Shown one piece after another: positions 57,762 to 64,000 of a stretch of 64,000 nt of DNA. Numbering within the stretch: the stretch's first letter is position 1; every line of letters starts with the position of its first letter. This DNA is from Nonomuraea sp. NEAU-A123 (GTDB lineage Bacteria > Actinomycetota > Actinomycetes > Streptosporangiales > Streptosporangiaceae). The notes beneath the pieces were generated by a model that saw nothing but the letters and a program-made list of their open reading frames with translations, was not told the origin of the DNA and searched no databases. The position numbers and the translations under genes are program-made. The stretch spans positions 1-64,000 of the forward strand of contig NZ_JAHFZZ010000040.1 of the NCBI RefSeq assembly GCF_018603905.1, written 5' to 3'.

Positions 57762-59231
57762 ATGCGACGCCTTCTCGGGATCATCACCCCGTTAGTCATC
57801 GGCCTGCTGTCAGCAGGTTTCGTCACCGCCGGGCCGGCGGCCGCACAGCCCGCACGGGCGTCCGACGGCGGCCTGAACGCCTACTACGGCCAGCGGCTTG
57901 CCTGGGCTCCCTGTAAGGGCGGTTTCCAGTGCGCGAAGCTCAAGGTTCCGCTCGACTACACCAAGCCGTCGGGCAAGCGGATTGAGATCGCGGTGATCAA
58001 GCTGCCGGCCAAGGGCGGCAAGCGGCTCGGCTCCGTGGTGACTAACTTCGGCGGCCCCGGCGGGTCGGGCATCGACCTCCTGAGAGCCACTGCGAAGACG
58101 AAGTTCACCGCCACCCTCCGCTCGCGGTTCGACCTGGTCAGCTTCGATCCGCGTGGCGTGGGCGCCTCCGCCCCCGTGCGGTGCATGCCCACCGCGGTGG
58201 CCGACTGGTACCACTCCGTCGACGACACCCCGGACTCGCGGGCCGAGGTGAAGATGTACAACTACGCGCAGCTACGGCTCGCGCAGGCCTGCCAGGCCAA
58301 CTCCGGCGCGCTCCTGCCCTTCGTGGGCACGCCGAACGCCGCGCGTGACATGGACGTGCTCAGAGCCGGTCTCGGCGAGTCGCGCCTGACCTACATCGGC
58401 TTCTCGTACGGCACCCTCCTCGGCGCCACGTACGCGAACCTGTTCCCGGCCAGGGTGCACGCGCTGGTGCTCGACGGCGCGGAGGACCCCTCCGTGAACG
58501 CGGGCGATTTCGGCTCCGACCAGAATGTCGGCTTCGGGGTGGCGTTCGACTCGTTCGCAAGTGACTGCTTCAAGCACAAGGACTGCCCCTTCACCAAGCG
58601 CACGGCCGCCAAGCGGATGCGGGCCCTGCACGCCCGGACCGAGAAGGCCCCGCTGGTCAACACCTACGACGGCAGGCAGGCCACGCAGGCCATCGTGTAC
58701 ACCGGCATCCAGGGTCTCCTGTACGACCAGCGGTCGTGGCCGGCCCTCCGGCAGGCGCTCGGCCGGGCCTTCAAGGGCGACGGCACGCTCCTGTTGCAGT
58801 ACGCCGACCAGTACAACGCGCGAGGCGCCGACGCGACCTACGCCAACCTGATGGAGGCGCACACGGCCATCGACTGCCTCGACCACCCGACCTGGAGGCA
58901 GGCGGTGCGCCACGCCAAGGCGATCAGCGCCGGGAAGCTCTTGGCCAGCCCGTGCGACTTCTGGCCGGTCAGGAGCAAGACCGTCAACAAGGCGATCCAC
59001 GCCAAGGGCGCGCCGCCCATCCTGGTGGTCGGCACCCTGCGCGACCCCGCCACGCCGTACAAGTGGGCCAAGGCGCTGGCCGCCCAGCTCTCGTCGGGCG
59101 TGCTGCTCAGCTTCGACGGCGACGGCCACACCGCCTACAGCACCGGCTCGGCCTGCGTCGACAAGACGGTGGACCGCTACCTGATCACCCGGGTCCCGCC
59201 GCGTGACGGGAAGATGTGCCCGAAGATCTGA
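57762..59231 (+). CDS. secreted S33 tripeptidyl-aminopeptidase-like alpha/beta hydrolase
   Basis: 489 aa. Signal peptide about 1-30 (VTAGPAAAQPARA). The alpha/beta fold shows GGPGGSGIDLL oxyanion loop, nucleophile GFSYGTLLG (Ser), and the C-terminal TAP-like domain with acid (GTLRDPATPY) and His (GDGHTAYSTGSACV). Six Cys, including CKGGFQC and the last SACV...KMC, suggest disulfides. Typical Streptomyces Tap/SlpD-like peptidases. ATG 57762 with GAGGACAGAGAT upstream. It ends at a bidirectional hairpin. Confidence 0.92.
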   Translation: MRRLLGIITPLVIGLLSAGFVTAGPAAAQPARASDGGLNAYYGQRLAWAPCKGGFQCAKLKVPLDYTKPSGKRIEIAVIKLPAKGGKRLGSVVTNFGGPGGSGIDLLRATAKTKFTATLRSRFDLVSFDPRGVGASAPVRCMPTAVADWYHSVDDTPDSRAEVKMYNYAQLRLAQACQANSGALLPFVGTPNAARDMDVLRAGLGESRLTYIGFSYGTLLGATYANLFPARVHALVLDGAEDPSVNAGDFGSDQNVGFGVAFDSFASDCFKHKDCPFTKRTAAKRMRALHARTEKAPLVNTYDGRQATQAIVYTGIQGLLYDQRSWPALRQALGRAFKGDGTLLLQYADQYNARGADATYANLMEAHTAIDCLDHPTWRQAVRHAKAISAGKLLASPCDFWPVRSKTVNKAIHAKGAPPILVVGTLRDPATPYKWAKALAAQLSSGVLLSFDGDGHTAYSTGSACVDKTVDRYLITRVPPRDGKMCPKI

Positions 59232-59246
59232 CCCCCAGGCTCCACC

Positions 59247-59276
59247 TGACCCCGGCCGCCCGTGCGGCCGGGGTCA
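59247..59276. terminator. bidirectional hairpin terminator
   Basis: TGACCCCGGCCG / CGGCCGGGGTCA, 12-bp perfect stem with a 6-nt loop. Its right arm contains the stop codon of the convergent DUF6328 gene (59274-59276). Confidence 0.82.
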
Positions 59277-59750
59277 GCCGCTGTCGCGGTCCCCGTTGGC
59301 CGAACGGTCGATCGCCGGTTGCACGAACCAGCTCCACACGGCCAGCAGGGCGATGAAGACGGCCGTGATCACCGCGATCATATTGTGGAACAGGTAGTCG
59401 ACCACCAGCATGGTGGCCGCGGTCATCGAGACGGCCAGGGCCAGCGCCCCCGCGATGCCGTACAGGTTGGACCGGCGGACCAGCGTCTCCTTCAGCCCCT
59501 GCCGGAAGAGCACCCGGTGCTGGGCGGCCGGGGCGATGTAGCAGATCGACGCGATCGCGGCACTGACCAGCGCCACGTAGAACAGCCGCCGATCGGCCAG
59601 GTTCAGCTTGTCGAACCCCTGCGAGAACGGGACCGTCAGCAGGAACGCGAACAGCACCTGAACCCCGGTCACCGCCACACGCGCACTCTGCAGCAGCTCC
59701 ACGAAGTTGCGGTCGGCCCGCTCTTTGCGGGTCTCCTTGTCCGGTTCCAT
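59274..59750 (-). CDS. DUF6328-family membrane protein
   Basis: 158 aa, four transmembrane helices. The N-terminus KERADRNFVELLQSARVAVTGVQVLFAFLLTVPFS (core GVQVLFAFLLTVPF) and APAAQHRVLFRQGLKETLV are diagnostic of DUF6328, widespread in actinobacteria with unknown function. GAAGG lies upstream of ATG 59750. Single gene between two terminators/operons. Confidence 0.88.
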   Translation of the reverse strand: MEPDKETRKERADRNFVELLQSARVAVTGVQVLFAFLLTVPFSQGFDKLNLADRRLFYVALVSAAIASICYIAPAAQHRVLFRQGLKETLVRRSNLYGIAGALALAVSMTAATMLVVDYLFHNMIAVITAVFIALLAVWSWFVQPAIDRSANGDRDSG

Positions 59751-59826
59751 ACGCCTTCATCTACCGAAGCCAGGTCATTTCATACCAAAAGCATGATCTA
59801 GCAGCACATTCCGAACAGGGAACGGG

Positions 59827-61848
59827 TCAGGCGAGCAGGCGGGCGGGGGTGATGGGCAGGTCGCGGACGCGGATGCCGGTGGCGTGGTAGACGGCGTTGC
59901 CGATGGCCGCGGCGGTGCCGACGATGCCGATCTCGCCGATGCCCTTGGCGCCCATCGGGTTGAGGTGCCGGTCGTCCTCCTCGATCCAGGCCGCGTCGAT
60001 CCGCTCGATGTCCGCGCACACAGGGACGTGGTACTGGGCCAGGTCGTGGTTGCTGAACCCACCGAACTCTTCGTCGGTGACGGTCGCCTCCATGAGCGCC
60101 ATGCCCAGGCCCATCGTCATGCCGCCGACGAACTGCGACCTGGCCAGCTTCTCGTCGATGATCCGCCCTGCGGCGAAGATGCCCAGCAGGTGCGACACGC
60201 GTACCTCGCCGGTGTCCATGTCCACCCGGACCCGGGCGAACTGGGCGCCGAAGGAGTGCCTGGCCAGATCCTCCTGCGCCTTGATGGCGTCGGTGGTGTC
60301 GGCGGCCCCGTGCTTGCCATCGCGCAGCGCCTCCTCGCAGGCGGCCACGACGGCCGAGCCCCAGGAGGCGGTGCCCATGGAGCCGCCGGCCAGCGGGGCG
60401 GCGGGCAGGTCGCTGTCGCCCAGCTCGACCCGTACCTGTTCGGGCGGGACGCCGAGCGTGGTCGCGGCGATCCTGGTCAGCGCGGTGCGGGCGCCGGTGC
60501 CGAGGTCGACGGCGGCCACGCGGACGACGTAGCCGCCGTTCTCGACGGTGGCGGTGGCCTGGGACGGGCGCCGCAGGGCCGGATAGGTGGAGGAGGCGAC
60601 GCCGGTGCCGATGAGCCAGCGCCCCTGGCGGCGGACGCCGGGGGTGGGGTCGCGCCCCTCCCAGCCGAACCGGCGGGCGCCCTCCAGCAGGCAGGCCACC
60701 AGGTTGCGGGAGCTGAACGGCCGGCCGCCCGCCGGCTCGACCTCCGGGTCGTTGAGCACGCGCAGCTCGACGGGGTCCATGCCGACGGCGATGGCCAGCT
60801 CGTCCATGGCCGACTCCAGCGCGTACATGCCGGGGCATTCGCCCGGAGCGCGCATCCACGACGGGGAGGCGACGTCCAGCCGGACCAGGCGGTGAGCCGT
60901 GCGCAGCGCGGGCGTCTCGTACATGGTGCGGGCCGGGGTGGCGGTCTGCTCGGCGAACTCGATCAGCGTCGAGCTCTGCTCGGCGACCTCGTGGTCGACG
61001 GCGGTCAGGCGCCCGTCGGCGTCGGCGCCGAGCCGCAGCCGCTGGATCGTCGGCGTGCGGTAGCCGGTGACGTCGAACAGCTGCTGACGGGTCAGCGCCA
61101 CCTTCACCGGCCGCCCGGCGGCGCGCGCCGCGAGGACGGCGAGCATGGTGCCGGGCCGAATGGTGCCCTTGGCCCCGAAACCGCCGCCGACGTGCCGGCA
61201 CACCACGCGCACCCGCTCGGCGGGCAGGCCGAGCGTCTTGGCGATCATGTCGCGGGCGGTGGACACGCCCTGCGTCGCGTCGTAGACGGTCAGGTCGCCG
61301 TCACCGCTCCAGACGGCGAGCGTGGCGTGCGGCTCCATCGGGTTGTTGTGCATGGCCGGCGTCGTGTACGTCACGTCCACGGTGAAGGCCGCCGCGGCCA
61401 GCCCGGCCGCCACGTCGCCCTTCTCGGTGTCGGCGGGATAGAACGGGTTCACCTTCTCCGGCCGGTAGAGCCCGGGATGGTCGCTACGCAGCCGTACGTC
61501 GTGCGGGTCCTCCTGGTAGGTGACCCGCACCGCCCGCGCGGCCGCGCGGGCGTTCTCGTAGGTGTCGGCGACGACGGCGGCCACGATCTGCCCCCGGTAG
61601 GCGACCTCGCGGCGCTGGAACAGCCCGAGCTCGGGGTCCGCGTCGGGCGCCAGCTCGGGGGGATCCTCGCTGGACAGTACGGTCAGCACGCCCGGCATGG
61701 CGAGCGCCCCGGCCGCGTCGATCGAGGTGATGCGGCCCCTGGCGATCTCGGCCTGGACCGGGTAGGCGTAGGTGACGCCCTCGACGGGGTATTCGGCCGC
61801 GTAGGTCGCGCGGCCGGTGACCTTGTCGTGCCCCTCGATCCGGTTCAT
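59827..61848 (-). CDS. molybdenum aldehyde oxidoreductase, large (Moco) subunit (PaoC-like)
   Basis: 673-aa xanthine-oxidase-family catalytic subunit, smaller than the 730-800 aa of many relatives because it starts directly at RIEGHDKVTGRATYAAEY. Motifs: VCRHVGGGFGAKG (Moco contact), RAPGECPGMYALESAMDELA, GGSMGTASWGS, and catalytic Glu in GAKGIGEIGIVG. ATG 61848 overlaps the FAD-subunit stop (ATGA). Last gene of a three-gene operon; no XdhC/PaoD maturation gene is adjacent. Oxidises an aldehyde or N-heterocycle. Confidence 0.93.
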   Translation of the reverse strand: MNRIEGHDKVTGRATYAAEYPVEGVTYAYPVQAEIARGRITSIDAAGALAMPGVLTVLSSEDPPELAPDADPELGLFQRREVAYRGQIVAAVVADTYENARAAARAVRVTYQEDPHDVRLRSDHPGLYRPEKVNPFYPADTEKGDVAAGLAAAAFTVDVTYTTPAMHNNPMEPHATLAVWSGDGDLTVYDATQGVSTARDMIAKTLGLPAERVRVVCRHVGGGFGAKGTIRPGTMLAVLAARAAGRPVKVALTRQQLFDVTGYRTPTIQRLRLGADADGRLTAVDHEVAEQSSTLIEFAEQTATPARTMYETPALRTAHRLVRLDVASPSWMRAPGECPGMYALESAMDELAIAVGMDPVELRVLNDPEVEPAGGRPFSSRNLVACLLEGARRFGWEGRDPTPGVRRQGRWLIGTGVASSTYPALRRPSQATATVENGGYVVRVAAVDLGTGARTALTRIAATTLGVPPEQVRVELGDSDLPAAPLAGGSMGTASWGSAVVAACEEALRDGKHGAADTTDAIKAQEDLARHSFGAQFARVRVDMDTGEVRVSHLLGIFAAGRIIDEKLARSQFVGGMTMGLGMALMEATVTDEEFGGFSNHDLAQYHVPVCADIERIDAAWIEEDDRHLNPMGAKGIGEIGIVGTAAAIGNAVYHATGIRVRDLPITPARLLA

Positions 61849-62816
61849 GGCGCCAGCTCCAGCAGGGTGCGAACGATGAGGTTGCGGGCCAGCGGCACCT
61901 TGTGCGCGTTGCGCGGCAGCGGGCGGGCCTGCGCGAGCTCGGCGTCGGCGGCCCGGCCGAAGCTCTCCTCGCCCGCCCGGGCGCCGCGCAGCGCCTGTTC
62001 GGCGCGCTCGCACCGCCACGGCGCGTGCGCCACTCCCCCGAGCGCGATCCGGCATTCGCGCACGGTCCCGTCCCCGGCGACGTCGAGGACCGCGGCGATG
62101 GACACCAGCGCGAACGCGAACGAGGCACGCTCGCGGACCTTGCGGTAGCGGGAGGCGCCCGGCGGCGGAGCGGGCAGGAGCACGGCGGTGACCAGCTCGC
62201 CGGGCTCCAGCACGGTGTCCCTGCCGGGCTCGTCGCCGGGCAGCCGGTGCAGCCCCGGCATCGGGATCACCCGGTCGCCGCCGGGCCCCGTGACGTGGAC
62301 GCGGGCGTCGAGCGCGGCCAGCGCCACCGCCATGTCGGACGGATGGGTCGCCACGCAGGCGGTGGAATGCCCCAGGACCGCCAGGTTGCTGTGGTCGCCG
62401 TCGATCGCCGGGCAGCCGGATCCGGGCAGCCGCTTGTTGCACGGCTTGGAGACGTCCTGGAAGTACGGGCAGCGGGTGCGTTGCAGCAGGTTGCCGCCGA
62501 CGGTCGCCATGTTACGGATCTGCCCGGACGCCCCGGACAGCACCGCCCGCGCCAGCATCGGGTAGCGCTCGCGGACCAGCGGGTGGGCGCCGAGGTCGCT
62601 GTTGCGCACGGCGGCGCCGACCCGCAGCCCCTCGCCGTCGGGCTCGACGCGGTCGAGCGGCAGCCGGCTCACGTCCACCAGGTACTCGGGCTCGGCCACG
62701 CCCAGGCGCATGAGGTCGACGAGGTTGGTGCCACCGCCCAGGTACATCGTGCCGGGCCGGAACCTGGCCACGGCGTCGGCGGGGTCGGCGGCCCGCGCGT
62801 ACTCGAAGGATCTCAT
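61845..62816 (-). CDS. molybdenum oxidoreductase FAD subunit with [4Fe-4S] cysteines (PaoB-like)
   Basis: 323 aa. FAD-binding motifs LGGGTNLVDLMRLG and TVGGNLLQRTRCPYF. The insert CPYFQDVSKPC-NKR-LPGSGC plus HSTACVATHPSDM gives four Cys spaced as in E. coli PaoB/YagS and 4-hydroxybenzoyl-CoA reductase-like subunits that carry an extra [4Fe-4S] cluster. C-terminal CO_deh_flav_C domain about 215-315. ATG 62816 overlaps the upstream stop. Confidence 0.92.
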   Translation of the reverse strand: MRSFEYARAADPADAVARFRPGTMYLGGGTNLVDLMRLGVAEPEYLVDVSRLPLDRVEPDGEGLRVGAAVRNSDLGAHPLVRERYPMLARAVLSGASGQIRNMATVGGNLLQRTRCPYFQDVSKPCNKRLPGSGCPAIDGDHSNLAVLGHSTACVATHPSDMAVALAALDARVHVTGPGGDRVIPMPGLHRLPGDEPGRDTVLEPGELVTAVLLPAPPPGASRYRKVRERASFAFALVSIAAVLDVAGDGTVRECRIALGGVAHAPWRCERAEQALRGARAGEESFGRAADAELAQARPLPRNAHKVPLARNLIVRTLLELAP

Positions 62817-63301
62817 CGCGCCACCTCCACGATCGCGGTGACGATGTTCGGGTAGGCGCCGCACCGGCACAGGTTGCCGCTCATCCGCTCGCGGACCTCC
62901 TCGGCCGTCAGCGCCGGGTCGGTGGCCAGGTCGTCGGTGATGGCGCTCGGGCCGCCCTCGGCCAGCATCCCGGCGGCCGAGCAGAGCTGGCCGGGGGTGC
63001 AGTAGCCGCACTGGAAGGCATCGTGCTCGATGAAGGCCGCCTGCAGCGGGTGCGGCCGGTCGCCGTCCGCCAGGCCCTCGACGGTCGTGATGTCCGACCC
63101 GTCCTGCGCCACGGCCAGCGCCAGGCAGGCGTTGGCCCGCCGGCCGTCGATCAGCACGGTGCACGCGCCGCACTGACCGTGGTCGCAGCCCTTCTTCGAG
63201 CCGGTCAGCCCGAGCCGTTCGCGCAGCAGATCCAGCAGCGAGACACGCGGGTCCACCTCCACGGTCCGCCGCGTGCCGTTGACCTGCAGGGTGATCTCCA
63301 T
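62813..63301 (-). CDS. molybdenum oxidoreductase 2x[2Fe-2S] subunit (PaoA-like)
   Basis: 162 aa. Plant-ferredoxin-type cluster GCDHGQCGACTVL plus Cys in ANACLALA, then the helical second-cluster domain FQCGYCTPGQ and NLCRCGAYPNI. No Tat signal, unlike periplasmic E. coli PaoA, so the complex is cytoplasmic. First gene of the operon (A-B-C), each junction an ATGA overlap. Confidence 0.94.
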   Translation of the reverse strand: MEITLQVNGTRRTVEVDPRVSLLDLLRERLGLTGSKKGCDHGQCGACTVLIDGRRANACLALAVAQDGSDITTVEGLADGDRPHPLQAAFIEHDAFQCGYCTPGQLCSAAGMLAEGGPSAITDDLATDPALTAEEVRERMSGNLCRCGAYPNIVTAIVEVAR

Positions 63302-63451
63302 GGCGCGTGCCTCCCCGGTGCTCGAACGGCTCGACCCGGCTCTGTCCAGATCCGCCCCGTACAGCCTCTCACCTGGCCATTTTCGCAGATGCCCACCTTG
63401 TAGGGAGGAATGGGCGGTGGAAGAATTGCCTATGACGAAAAGGGGGACGTC

Positions 63452-63814
63452 ATGATCGAAGTCAAGAGCATCGACAAGCCCGACGAACGCCGGGACTTCC
63501 CGATGGGGCATCTCGAGGTATGCAACCTGACGGGCCTGGCCTTCGGTGTCGCCACGTTCGAACCCGGATGGCGCTGGTCGGCGTCCGTCAAGCCGATCGT
63601 GGGCACCGATTCGTGCCAGGTCCACCACAACGGCTTCGTCGTACGCGGCCGGCTCCGCATCCGGATGGACGACGGCACCGAGGCCGAGATCGGACCGGGA
63701 GAGGTCTTCGTCGCCCCGCCCGGACACGACGCCTGGGTGGTCGGGAACGAGCAGGTCGAGGTGTACGACTTCGCGGGCGGCGCCGCGGAATACGCCAAGG
63801 CACGGAACGCCTAG
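63452..63814 (+). CDS. small cupin-domain protein
   Basis: 120 aa single-domain cupin. VATFEPGWRWSASVKPIVGTDSCQVHHNGFVVRGRLRIRM and the second motif GPGEVFVAPPGHDAWVVG (PPGHDAW) mark the beta barrel, but the His/Glu set is reduced (CQVHHNG), so metal binding is uncertain. ATG 63452 has AAGGGGG 5 nt upstream. Divergent from the Pao-like operon by 150 bp, so a shared promoter region is possible. Confidence 0.85.
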   Translation: MIEVKSIDKPDERRDFPMGHLEVCNLTGLAFGVATFEPGWRWSASVKPIVGTDSCQVHHNGFVVRGRLRIRMDDGTEAEIGPGEVFVAPPGHDAWVVGNEQVEVYDFAGGAAEYAKARNA

Positions 63815-63915
63815 AGAGTGGCTTGCCGCGGGGGTGACGCCTCGCGGCGAGCCCATCGGGGCCGCTCGGTTAATCCCGTTGCCGGCCCCAGACCCTGTTC
63901 GCCAGGCTGAGCGGC

Positions 63916-64000
63916 ATGAATGTGCCCTACCGCCAGATCCGCGCCGCCTACACCGAGGAGTCGATCACCGTCTACCAGGCGTACGACCCGGCCATCGCCG
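63916..64000 (+). CDS. DUF4291-family protein, 3'-truncated by window edge
   Basis: Only 28 codons are in the window: the translated start reads MNVPYRQIRAAYTEESITVY then QAYDPAIA. PYRQIRAxY...ITVYQAYxPxIA is the conserved start of DUF4291 proteins (function unknown). Start ATG 63916 shares the upstream string AGGCTGAGCGGC with the SDR start at 21211, a probable leaderless promoter. Confidence 0.75.
   Translation, partial: MNVPYRQIRAAYTEESITVYQAYDPAIA

Noticed and set aside
1..64000. tRNA, rRNA, riboswitch, transposase or prophage genes
   Set aside because: No cloverleaf, rRNA segment, recognised riboswitch core, IS ends or integrase could be identified by eye; a covariance-model scan would be needed to exclude small RNAs.

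Overview
This is about 64 kb of very GC-rich DNA with dense, short-spaced genes, many GTG starts, G/C-ending codons, repeated GTGA/ATGA stop-start overlaps and many apparently leaderless promoters (TAnnnT 6-7 nt before the start codon). Together with the gene families present (SigE-family ECF sigma factor, PIG-L/Mca-like deacetylase, many TetR/IclR/GntR/LacI/PaaX regulators, secreted hydrolases) this points to a soil actinobacterium, most likely of the Nonomuraea/Streptosporangium type. The genus is inferred from overall resemblance only. No rRNA, tRNA, CRISPR array, transposase, integrase or prophage gene was found; the window looks chromosomal and is largely accessory/catabolic.

Layout. 0-7 kb: 3' part of a PQQ-type sugar dehydrogenase, a small coiled protein, a CopC copper protein with a small membrane partner, then a uronate island (lactate-permease-like transporter divergent from kduI-kduD-IclR). 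7-21 kb: TetR/DUF6653 pair, FxLD-type methyltransferase, HesB-like protein without cysteines, CE7 acetyl esterase, a modular GH75 chitosanase, a membrane-anchored alpha/beta hydrolase with an Asp in the nucleophile position, a 1340-aa repetitive secreted protein, DUF402 protein, isoprenylcysteine-methyltransferase-like protein, TetR, GNAT. 21-32 kb: a peptide/amide-utilisation island: SDR, aldehyde dehydrogenase, P1/NylC-type peptidase, M20 peptidase and a five-gene oligopeptide ABC transporter, bounded by two near-identical operators and read against a divergent FadR-type GntR regulator.

31-41 kb: Rv1264-like adenylate cyclase, SigE-family sigma factor with membrane anti-sigma candidate, flavin monooxygenase, secreted gluzincin protease, two acyl/aryl-CoA ligases and a PaaX regulator. 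41.7-46.3 kb: the most unusual unit, a minus-strand run TerB_N/TerB_C protein - BrxD-like P-loop ATPase - MazG-like/NUDIX fusion, which has the look of a stress or phage-defence module. 46-57.6 kb: TPR protein, PIG-L deacetylase, a fructose/ribose-type ABC transporter operon ending in its LacI regulator and divergent from a PfkB kinase across a double operator, an HhH-SNF2 helicase, and a GH20 hexosaminidase. 57.7-64 kb: secreted S33 tripeptidyl-aminopeptidase-like hydrolase, DUF6328, a PaoABC-like molybdenum aldehyde oxidoreductase operon, a cupin, and the start of a DUF4291 gene.

The genes form several self-contained circuits whose regulator and operator can both be seen: IclR/kdu, TetR/7.7 kb, GntR/peptide island, PaaX/CoA ligase, LacI/sugar ABC-PfkB. 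In addition, chitosanase and hexosaminidase, 47 kb apart, share a chitosanase-type palindrome and may form one chitin/chitosan regulon.
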